A DNA stretch of 8,545 nt from Chloroflexi bacterium RBG_16_57_11. Lineage in GTDB: Bacteria; Chloroflexota; Anaerolineae; Anaerolineales; UBA4823. Within the stretch, counting starts at the first letter, position 1, and each line of letters opens with the position of its first letter. Shown piece by piece: positions 1-5,681 of the stretch. Below the pieces are notes generated by a model. That model was not told the origin of the DNA. It saw nothing but the letters and a program-made list of their open reading frames with translations, and did no database searches. The stretch covers positions 15,116 to 23,660 of the forward strand of contig MGNS01000159.1 in assembly GCA_001795165.1 (NCBI GenBank). Reading direction: 5' to 3'. A program made the translations under genes and the position numbers.

Positions 1-202
1 GACCAGGGTAAGCGGTGCCTATTCCAGGAGTAGATGTTTCGGTCTCTGGGGCGGGATAAGCTGTGGCCGAGGCGGGTTGCGTCTGGGTGGGCGTTTCTTC
101 AGCCAATCTCTGTGAGATGGCGGTGGGGAGCTTGCAGGCCAGGAGCATTAGTGCAACCAGCAGGGCGATGAGCAGGGTGTAGCGTGTCTGTCGGCGTGCC
201 AT
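1..202 (-). CDS. Putative lipoprotein, N-terminal part only (runs off left edge)
   Basis: An open frame of 67 codons starts at ATG 202 and leaves the window without a stop. The first residues are basic (MARRQTR), followed by a hydrophobic stretch and a lipobox LLAC with Cys at residue 23, so the product should be a signal-peptidase-II-processed lipoprotein anchored outside the cytoplasmic membrane. After the Cys, from about residue 35, the chain is rich in Thr, Pro, Ala and Glu and repeats the word TAYP, which looks like a flexible linker leading to a domain outside the window. The Shine-Dalgarno is weak (AAGGGTGG about 12 bases upstream). An extended -10 promoter lies just upstream, so it is probably transcribed on its own. 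The function of the missing mature domain is unknown. The frame and signal are clear; the class (lipoprotein) is inferred from the lipobox. Confidence 0.75.
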   Translation of the reverse strand, partial: MARRQTRYTLLIALLVALMLLACKLPTAISQRLAEETPTQTQPASATAYPAPETETSTPGIGTAYPG

Positions 203-230
203 GATCAATCCAAACCACCCTTTTGATCAT
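201..230. promoter_or_regulatory. Possible operator: 8-bp inverted repeat over -10 and start codon
   Basis: ATGATCAA at 201-208 is the exact reverse complement of TTGATCAT at 223-230. The arms are 22 bases apart start to start, about two helical turns, so a dimeric repressor could contact both on one face. One arm covers the likely -10 and the other the start codon of the lipoprotein gene. The predicted transcript begins inside the pair, so a DNA operator is more likely than an RNA hairpin. Chance occurrence cannot be excluded. Confidence 0.3.
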
Positions 231-234
231 ACCA
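226..234 (-). promoter_or_regulatory. Extended -10 promoter element for the lipoprotein gene
   Basis: Read on the minus strand this is TGGTATGAT, an extended -10 (TGn plus a hexamer matching TATAAT at 5 of 6). No convincing -35 is present, which fits extended -10 promoters. Transcription would start near 219, giving a leader of about 17 bases. The hexamer overlaps one arm of an 8-base inverted repeat. Confidence 0.4.
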
Positions 235-244
235 CAGAATTTAC

Positions 245-265
245 AGCCACCTCGTGAGGCGGGCT
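245..265 (-). terminator. Weak hairpin downstream of the small membrane protein gene
   Basis: AGCC (245-248) pairs with GGCT (262-265), and CCTC (250-253) pairs with GAGG (256-259), with a small internal loop between them. On the minus strand it begins about 20 bases after the membrane protein stop codon and is followed by TGTAAATTC, a poor T-tract. It may slow or end transcription, but it is not a strong intrinsic terminator. Confidence 0.25.
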
Positions 266-286
266 TGGTAAACACTATCCCTGGCA

Positions 287-751
287 TTAATGTGAGCAGT
301 ATCCACGGACCGACTTGTTCAAGGTCAGCAGGATCAACACCCACCCCCAAATAAAATACAGAACATGCAAAGAGGCGATCGAGCGGATTAGCAACACCTG
401 CACCGTGATCCAGATCACCAGAATCACGCCGACGGATAGCGAAGCCACCCAGCTCCAGTGTTTATCTTTAATTGGATTGAGCGCCTCGGGCCAGCGCCAG
501 GCAGGTTGCTGCCATAAACTATAGGCCACTACCAGCGGATAGACACCCAATAAGATAAACAATATAACCCCCGGGATCAGATAGTTGGGAAAAGGGGAAT
601 GTTCCAAACTGCTGAGTGGCATTTGCAGGATCGATCCATCTGAGGCCATTACTAACGCAGCGCCGCCTGCTAAGGCACCCAGCCCAAGCAGGAATTGCAA
701 AACGATGAGCAGCCACACAGCATTGGAAGGGTGGTTTGCTAGTTTTTTCAT
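287..751 (-). CDS. Small four-helix integral membrane protein, unknown function
   Basis: The 154-residue protein has four hydrophobic segments at about residues 11-33, 56-79, 100-122 and 126-145, with a short basic N-terminus (MKKLANH) and a Lys/Trp-rich loop between helices 2 and 3. I do not recognise a named family, and no catalytic or metal-binding motif is evident. The frame stays open upstream, with a possible ATG at 766 and GTG at 808. I chose ATG 751 because GGAG (761-764) lies 9 bases before it, while the other starts have no Shine-Dalgarno. It follows the CopB-type ATPase on the same strand after a 155-base gap with no clear terminator, so co-transcription is possible. A role in metal handling is only a guess from position. 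Confidence 0.8.
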   Translation of the reverse strand: MKKLANHPSNAVWLLIVLQFLLGLGALAGGAALVMASDGSILQMPLSSLEHSPFPNYLIPGVILFILLGVYPLVVAYSLWQQPAWRWPEALNPIKDKHWSWVASLSVGVILVIWITVQVLLIRSIASLHVLYFIWGWVLILLTLNKSVRGYCSH

Positions 752-760
752 TTGTTTCTT

Positions 761-764
761 CTCC
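761..764 (-). promoter_or_regulatory. Shine-Dalgarno fixing the start of the small membrane protein
   Basis: GGAG on the minus strand is placed 9 bases before ATG 751. It overlaps the alternative in-frame ATG at 766-764, which makes that upstream start unlikely. Confidence 0.55.
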
Positions 765-906
765 ATTATGTTTGGCCACTTGATCATTATGTCTAGATAA
801 CTCAACACAACTGTAAGAAGTTTTAATCAAAAACCTTCACCCCCAACCAAGAGAAGATTTTATCACCAGTCTAATAAATGATACGGATTTAGTGGAGCAC
901 TTCAGG

Positions 907-3108
907 TTACGGTTTCATTCTTCGTAGAAGTTGAGCGTTGAGGGCGACGATGATCGTACTCACCGACATCAGCATTGCGCCCATCGCTGGTGTAATGGAA
1001 ATATTCCACGGCGCCAGCACTCCGGCTGCCAGCGGCAGGGCGATCAGGTTATATCCAGTCGCCCAGGCCAGATTCTGGACCATCTTGCGATAGCTGGACC
1101 GGCTGAGCCGTATGATCTTGACCACATCCAAAGGGTCGCTGCGCACCAGGATGATCCCCGCCGATTCGACTGCCACGTCCGTACCGCTGCCGATGGCGAT
1201 CCCGATATCGGCGCGGGTCAGGGCAGGGGCGTCGTTCACGCCGTCGCCGACCATCGCTACCCGTTTGCCCTGGCGCTGCAGCTCGGCCACCTTCTGGTCC
1301 TTATGTTCGGGCAGCACTTCGGCAAAGTAACTGTCGATACCCAGCTCTTCGGCGACGGCTTTGGCCACCGCCTGGCTATCGCCGGTCAACATGGCCACTT
1401 CGAGGCCCATCGTGTGCAGGCGCTCGACCGCCTCCTGGCTTTCCTCCCGGACCATATCTGCCAGGGCGAAGCTGGCGGCGGGTTTCGCATCGACGACCAG
1501 GTGAACAATTGACTGCCCTCTGGTGCTGGCCGCCCTCTCAAAGCCTGACAGAGGCTCTGGCAAGGTCAAATTCATGCTCTCCAATAAGCGTGGCCCGCCG
1601 ACAGAGACCACCAGCCCCTGCCAGCTTGCCCGCACGCCGCGCCCCTGGATGGCTTCAAAATCCGCTACCTGGGGTATCACCAGACCACGCGACTCTGCGC
1701 TGCTGCGAATGCCACGGGCGATCGTATGTTCCGAATCGCCTTCGATGGCTGCTGCCACCGCCAGAGCCTGATCCTCCTCCCAACCTTCCATTACCGCCAT
1801 CCCCACCACCCCGAATTCACCCTTGGTCAGAGTGCCGGTCTTATCAAAAATCACCGTGTCGATCAGGCGGGCTTCTTCCATCGCCATACGGTCCCGCACC
1901 AGGATGCCGTTATTCGCCCCCATGGCGGTTGTGATAGCAACTACCAGGGGGATAGCCAGCCCTAAGGCATGCGGGCAGGCGATGACCAGTACCGTTGCAA
2001 CACGCTCGATGACTTCAATATTAAACCCGACCGCGATGGACCAGGCGATCGCAGTCAGGATAGCCACACCCAGGGCGACATAAAACAGATAACCGGCAGC
2101 TTTATCGGCCAGCGCCTGGGTCCTTGACTTGCTGCTTTGCGCCTGCTCGACCAGGCGCATGATCCCGGCCAACGCCGTCTCGCTCCCCGTGGCGGTGACC
2201 CGCACCCGCAAGCTACCGGAGCCGTTAATCGTCCCGCCAATCACCTGACTCCCCGGCTTTTTGCCAACCGGTTTCGACTCGCCGGTGATCATGGCTTCGG
2301 TCACATCCGAAGCCCCCTCGATGACTTCTCCATCCGCAGGCACGTTGGTTCCAGGGCGCACCAACACCAGGTCACTATTACGGAGTGAGTCGACGGATAC
2401 TGTCTCGATGCTCCCATCGGATTGGATGCGCTCAGCCGTATCAGGCATCAATCTGGCCAGCTCATTCAGCGCGCCGGAAGCCTGTCTCACCGAGCGCATT
2501 TCCAGCCAGTGGCCGAGCAGCATAATGTCGATCAGCGTAACAAGCTCCCAGAAAAAACCCTCACCCAGTTGAAAGATTAACGCTGCGTAGCTATACAGGA
2601 AAGCAACCGAGATCGCCAGGGAGATCAGGGTCATCATCCCCGGCTGGCGATTACGCAGCTCGGGGACGGCCATGCGCAAGAATGGCATGCCGCCGTAACC
2701 AAAAACGATCAGCGAAAAGATAGCCGGTATCCAGGTGCTGCCCGGGATTGCCGGAGGGCTGAACCCGAGCCATTCCTGGATCATCTCGCTGTATAGCAGC
2801 ACCGGCAGGCTAAACAACAGGCACCACCAGAAGCGCTCCCGGAACATTGCCTCGTGGCCGGTATGGTCAGCCGCATGCCTGGCTTGACCGGAGTGATCGG
2901 CATGCTCCATTCGCCCAGCCTGGCCTGCCTGTGTGTCGGTGGTGGAGCCCTGACCGTGCTGGGCGTGTTGGGCAGGACCGGGTGCCATCGGTTCTTCGTG
3001 TTGAGAATGCTCATGCATACTGTGTTGGGTATGGTCAGGCTGGTCGGTCACGACCTGTCGCTCGGGTTGGGTATGGTCATGCTTATCGTGTTTCATGGGC
3101 TGATCCAT
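907..3108 (-). CDS. copB: Copper-exporting P1B-3-type ATPase (CopB-like)
   Basis: This 733-residue protein is an inner-membrane P-type ATPase that uses ATP to pump copper out of the cytoplasm. Residues 1-85 are His-rich (15 His, also Met and Gln) and replace the CxxC metal-binding domain of CopA types. The core shows TGES (275-278, actuator), CPH (378-380, helix 6), DKTGT with phosphorylated Asp422, TGD (575-577) and GDGVND (621-626). Helix 7 has NLAWATGYNLIALP (679-692) and helix 8 has MSVST (714-718) followed by Asn724. Together with CPH these match the P1B-3 signatures NX5GYNX4P and PX6MSXSTX5N, known for CopB proteins that transport Cu2+ and/or Cu+. The nucleotide-domain HP dipeptide reads His461-Thr462 (SEHTIA). 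Start ATG 3108 has AGG 9 bases upstream. No copper-responsive regulator or chaperone gene is in the window. Family assignment is firm; metal oxidation state is not. Confidence 0.96.
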   Translation of the reverse strand: MDQPMKHDKHDHTQPERQVVTDQPDHTQHSMHEHSQHEEPMAPGPAQHAQHGQGSTTDTQAGQAGRMEHADHSGQARHAADHTGHEAMFRERFWWCLLFSLPVLLYSEMIQEWLGFSPPAIPGSTWIPAIFSLIVFGYGGMPFLRMAVPELRNRQPGMMTLISLAISVAFLYSYAALIFQLGEGFFWELVTLIDIMLLGHWLEMRSVRQASGALNELARLMPDTAERIQSDGSIETVSVDSLRNSDLVLVRPGTNVPADGEVIEGASDVTEAMITGESKPVGKKPGSQVIGGTINGSGSLRVRVTATGSETALAGIMRLVEQAQSSKSRTQALADKAAGYLFYVALGVAILTAIAWSIAVGFNIEVIERVATVLVIACPHALGLAIPLVVAITTAMGANNGILVRDRMAMEEARLIDTVIFDKTGTLTKGEFGVVGMAVMEGWEEDQALAVAAAIEGDSEHTIARGIRSSAESRGLVIPQVADFEAIQGRGVRASWQGLVVSVGGPRLLESMNLTLPEPLSGFERAASTRGQSIVHLVVDAKPAASFALADMVREESQEAVERLHTMGLEVAMLTGDSQAVAKAVAEELGIDSYFAEVLPEHKDQKVAELQRQGKRVAMVGDGVNDAPALTRADIGIAIGSGTDVAVESAGIILVRSDPLDVVKIIRLSRSSYRKMVQNLAWATGYNLIALPLAAGVLAPWNISITPAMGAMLMSVSTIIVALNAQLLRRMKP

Positions 3109-3191
3109 TGTTATCTACCTGGTTTATAAACGCGATGCCATTCTAAATGATAACCTAAAATAGATAATAATTGTATACATTATTTTCTGGA
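3109..3191 (-). promoter_or_regulatory. AT-rich probable promoter region of copB
   Basis: The stretch 3141-3186 is markedly AT-rich compared with its surroundings and lies directly upstream of copB. On the minus strand it holds several -10-like hexamers (TATTAT, TATCAT, TAGAAT), but none is paired with a good -35, so no exact promoter can be named. TGTATACA (3172-3179) is a perfect palindrome flanked by AATAA/TTATT arms, with one bulged base on the left. Confidence 0.35.
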
Positions 3192-3217
3192 CTCCGGCCG
3201 GATCGATCCAACCGGAG
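3192..3217. repeat. 26-bp near-perfect palindrome upstream of copB
   Basis: The outer arms CTCCGG (3192-3197) and CCGGAG (3212-3217) and the inner palindrome GGATCGATCC (3200-3209) share exactly one centre (3204/3205), with only the two positions next to the inner block mismatched on each side. It lies 84-109 bases upstream of the copB start and just outside the AT-rich promoter region. No T-tract follows on either strand, so a terminator is unlikely. A regulator-binding site is a reasonable inference. Confidence 0.45.
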
Positions 3218-3231
3218 GAAGTGCTGCGCCC

Positions 3232-3281
3232 GTGTCTATGGCAATCGGTCCTGGGATCAGCCGGTGTACGGCGATAGACAC
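3232..3281. repeat. 50-base stem-loop in the gap upstream of copB
   Basis: GTGTCTAT (3232-3239) is the exact reverse complement of ATAGACAC (3274-3281), and GC at 3241-3242 and 3271-3272 extends the stem past one mismatch. Inside, CGG (3246-3248) with CCG (3261-3263) and CTG (3251-3253) with CAG (3258-3260) can form a second, bulged helix. It may be a structured RNA leader, a binding site or a small repeat element. The sequence alone cannot say which, and no T-tract follows. Confidence 0.35.
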
Positions 3282-3362
3282 ATTCAGGGCTCGATGCCAG
3301 TGGTGAATTCGCACTTGGGCGTTTTGCTTTTATTGTCTGTAGCTTGTGTCCTGTACCCACGG

Positions 3363-3400
3363 AGAAAAGCACCCGCAGATCTTTGACAGACCTGCGGGTG
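3363..3400 (-). terminator. Intrinsic terminator of the secreted protein gene
   Basis: CACCCGCAG (3370-3378) and CTGCGGGTG (3392-3400) form a perfect 9-bp stem, extended by TCT/AGA past one mismatch. Read on the minus strand, the stem is followed by CTTTTC. It begins 41 bases after the stop codon of the secreted protein. It separates that gene from copB, so copB needs its own promoter in the remaining gap. Confidence 0.8.
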
Positions 3401-3441
3401 TGACATTATCGACCAGTAACAGCTCTGCAATGCGGTTAAGC

Positions 3442-5529
3442 TTATGGGCAGGCGCGCAAGGAGACATCATCCACATACATCGAGGTGACACCATCCCAAC
3501 CGTTGTTATAGGTACCCCACTGCAGTTGGATGGTCGAGCCGATGAAGCGGTTCAGGTTGTACTGGAAATAGTTCCAGAAGCGCTCGTTGCTTCGCCGCCA
3601 TAGCAGGGTGTCGATCCAGTAACCCCATTGATCCAGAACCAGCAGGTATTGCACATCACCAGCCATCGCAGCGGCGCCCAGCTCGGCTGAAGTAGGGCGC
3701 TCGACCACCAGGTCGCTGCCATACACTTCCCCGCTGGCGGAGTAAGCATAGAAGCGCAAGGTGGCAGTGCTCGAAGCGGCCGGGATGCTCACCGTTTGTC
3801 GGAAATCCGAATATGCATAACGGTTATGCGCCGGGTAGACGATCCCGGTGCGCATTGAGCGTGCTCCGGCGTTGGAAAGTGCTGTCGAATAGCCCGCCGA
3901 AAAATTTGTCAACGGGATAAACCAGGCGCCTGTGTATTCGAAGCCGCCATTGCTAATCCGCTCGGAGCAGGCCGGCGGAGGCGGTGGAGGCGGGGGTGGT
4001 GTGGCGCAGGTATTCACCACCACCCGGTCGACGTACATGACCGTACGACCGCCGTAACCGTTGTTATAGGTCCCGAATTGCAGGCGGATCGAGCGTCCAG
4101 CGTAGTGGCTGAGATTGAAAGTCCGGTAAATCCAGCCCGAGGAGTTACGCGGCTGCCACCATAACAGCGTTTCAAGGATTGCTCCTGTGGATGGGTTCAA
4201 CACCAGGACGTATTGTGCATCCGGGACATCCGGGCTGAGCGGCTGCTGCTCCCATATCGTCCCCGCTTCCGGGGCTTTCGTGGCCGGGTCAGGATCAGGA
4301 GCTTCGGCATCCGTAGTCAGTGCAGCTTCCTGGCTGCGCGGAAACAGCCACATCTGCAGCTGCGCGCTTGTCGATCCGGCCGGGATGTATACGGTTTGCC
4401 AGGCATCCGAATAAGAATATACGTTCGCGTAGGTGTACAGGGGGATGCCGGTGCGCATCGAGCGAGCGCCTTGATATGCATAATCCGCCGAATACCCGGC
4501 CGGGTACGGGGTATAAGGAATCCCCCAGGCGCCGTTGTATTCAAAGCCGCTGTTGACCACCTGGTTGGTGCAATCGCCGGCCGGTGGCGGCGGTGGCGAC
4601 CCCGAGTTGCAAAGCTGCAGCGAGACATCATCCGCATACAAAGAGGTAATCCCATCCGTGCCGTCGTTGTACACCCCGATCTCGATCTTGATAGTCTGTC
4701 CTGCATAGGCTGAAAGATCGAATGTGTGATAGGACCAGAATCCATTGTTGCTACGGATATACAAGAGAGTGTTAAGGAAGTGATTCCCTGCATCCAGCAC
4801 TCGCACGAACTGGGCGTCATACAACAAGGTGACGTCGCCGAAGTCTGTATCAGGCGGCTCAGCCTCGGGCGCCAGGGTCGATGCTTCGCTACTGAGCGGG
4901 TAGAGCCACAGGCTCAGGCTCGCCGAAGTCCCGCTGGCCGGGATCGAGATGGGTCCGGAGCGCACCAGCGAGTCGCTCAGTGAATTTTCCCACCAGTTCA
5001 TAATGCCAAGGCGGACCGAGCGCGAGCCGCTGTGAGCCACGGTCGTGGAGTAAGACGACGGGTACATCCCAGGGCCTTCCAGCAGGTTCCAATAGCCGCC
5101 GGTTTCGAAACTTGTATTCCCCAGGGCTTCGGTGCAACCGAGTGAGGCAGTGAAGTCTTGAGCGGTCACGTTGCTGGTCACATTGAGATCCAGCATTGCG
5201 GGTGAGAAGAGGTAGCCTTCGAGCGAAGGCGCTACCGAGGTCGCCCCGCCGTTCACACCCAGGCTGTAGTCGCCGGTAGGGCCTGTAATAGCGGTATGAC
5301 CCAAATTATCCGTGATGGTCACACCAGCCAGCGGGGCGGCATTGACGTCACTGACCTGTCCGGTGATATAGTACGGGTAAGGCCTGGAGACCAAAGGCAG
5401 CGCAAGGCGGGTGGCTCCCTGAGGGATATTCGGTGAGGGCGGAGGAGGGTCGCTCGCCGCGGCGGGCAAAACACCTGCTGCGGATAGAATAAACACGAAT
5501 GTCAGAAGCACACAGAAAAATTTAAGCAT
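3442..5529 (-). CDS. Secreted protein with Cys-bracketed triplicate MAM/jelly-roll-like modules
   Basis: A 695-residue exported protein. It starts with a signal peptide (MLKFF, hydrophobic core, then AAAS near residues 23-26) and a Pro-rich segment. Residues about 52-128 resemble a carboxypeptidase-regulatory-like beta-sandwich (ITGQVSD, PLAGVTITD, GDYSLGV). Three tandem modules follow, each opening with Cys then a NxxFE/GFEY motif and ending with YxDxVxxxxC: Cys132-307, 320-508 and 521-694. Poly-Pro linkers separate the modules. Shared words include GARSMRTGI, AQ/VQYxLVLD, ETLLW/DTLLW and FGTYNNG/WGTYNNG. The pattern recalls the MAM-like jelly-roll domains of immune-inhibitor-A-type secreted proteins; ligand binding or adhesion is inferred. 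No LPXTG or C-terminal helix is present, and no catalytic motif is seen. I chose ATG 5529 because AGGAG sits 8 bases before it; the upstream GTG at 5538 overlaps that Shine-Dalgarno. Terminator at 3363-3400. Confidence 0.85.
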   Translation of the reverse strand: MLKFFCVLLTFVFILSAAGVLPAAASDPPPPSPNIPQGATRLALPLVSRPYPYYITGQVSDVNAAPLAGVTITDNLGHTAITGPTGDYSLGVNGGATSVAPSLEGYLFSPAMLDLNVTSNVTAQDFTASLGCTEALGNTSFETGGYWNLLEGPGMYPSSYSTTVAHSGSRSVRLGIMNWWENSLSDSLVRSGPISIPASGTSASLSLWLYPLSSEASTLAPEAEPPDTDFGDVTLLYDAQFVRVLDAGNHFLNTLLYIRSNNGFWSYHTFDLSAYAGQTIKIEIGVYNDGTDGITSLYADDVSLQLCNSGSPPPPPAGDCTNQVVNSGFEYNGAWGIPYTPYPAGYSADYAYQGARSMRTGIPLYTYANVYSYSDAWQTVYIPAGSTSAQLQMWLFPRSQEAALTTDAEAPDPDPATKAPEAGTIWEQQPLSPDVPDAQYVLVLNPSTGAILETLLWWQPRNSSGWIYRTFNLSHYAGRSIRLQFGTYNNGYGGRTVMYVDRVVVNTCATPPPPPPPPPACSERISNGGFEYTGAWFIPLTNFSAGYSTALSNAGARSMRTGIVYPAHNRYAYSDFRQTVSIPAASSTATLRFYAYSASGEVYGSDLVVERPTSAELGAAAMAGDVQYLLVLDQWGYWIDTLLWRRSNERFWNYFQYNLNRFIGSTIQLQWGTYNNGWDGVTSMYVDDVSLRACP

Positions 5530-5537
5530 TGTATGCA

Positions 5538-5542
5538 CTCCT
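5538..5542 (-). promoter_or_regulatory. Shine-Dalgarno fixing the start of the secreted protein
   Basis: AGGAG on the minus strand lies 8 bases before ATG 5529. The upstream in-frame GTG (5538-5536) overlaps the AGGAG itself, so ribosomes bound here would initiate at the ATG. Confidence 0.65.
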
Positions 5543-5598
5543 TTCCAAACAATCCTGCGGCAGAAAGCGACTAATGTGATTCTAATATAGATAGACGC

Positions 5599-5627
5599 TT
5601 AATCGAATGAGAAAGTTTCAGTATAAT
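5599..5627 (+). promoter_or_regulatory. Promoter of the fructokinase gene
   Basis: A perfect TATAAT (5622-5627) is preceded at 17 bases by a weak -35 (TTAATC, 5599-5604). Transcription would start near 5634, leaving a leader of about 48 bases that can form a small TGCGC/GCGCA hairpin (5638-5656) before the ribosome site. The start upstream of this promoter (5607) is thereby excluded for the enzyme. The same 150-base region must hold the divergent promoter for the secreted protein, for which I see only poor candidates such as TAGAAT on the minus strand. Confidence 0.5.
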
Positions 5628-5633
5628 GTGAAA
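5616..5633. promoter_or_regulatory. Dyad centred on the fructokinase -10 (possible operator)
   Basis: TTTCA (5616-5620) and TGAAA (5629-5633) are inverted repeats whose centre coincides exactly with that of TATAAT (5622-5627). A repressor bound here would block RNA polymerase. The arms are short and AT-rich, so chance is possible. Confidence 0.3.
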
Positions 5634-5681
5634 TTAATGCGCAGCTTACCGGCGCACACCCAGCATAATCCAGGAGGGCAT

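Noticed and set aside
809..906. Terminator after copB (CTTC/GAAG arms followed by GTTTTTG on the minus strand)
   Set aside because: The stem is only four pairs with a large loop, too weak to call an intrinsic terminator.
931..1512. A 193-codon plus-strand open frame
   Set aside because: It lies entirely antisense to the copB coding region, which has all family motifs. It is a codon-bias shadow.
3172..3179. TGTATACA as a CopY-type copper box
   Set aside because: The CopY box is TACAnnTGTA, which has the half-sites in the opposite order. This is only a short AT-rich palindrome.
3124..3372. Short open frames on both strands in the gap upstream of copB
   Set aside because: They cross the terminator or the inverted repeats, have no ribosome sites and resemble no protein.
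3958..4002. GC-rich simple repeat in the secreted protein gene as a possible CRISPR-like or satellite repeat
   Set aside because: It encodes the poly-Pro linker between modules 2 and 3 and has no spacer structure.
4213..4713. Overlapping open frames of about 166 codons on both strands inside the secreted protein gene
   Set aside because: They arise from the repetitive GC-rich coding of the MAM-like modules. They have no ribosome site and no recognisable protein features.
5607..5681. A 25-residue N-terminal extension of fructokinase from ATG 5607
   Set aside because: The frame upstream of 5682 contains the TATAAT promoter element, and AGGAGG precedes ATG 5682, where the family's usual N-terminus begins.
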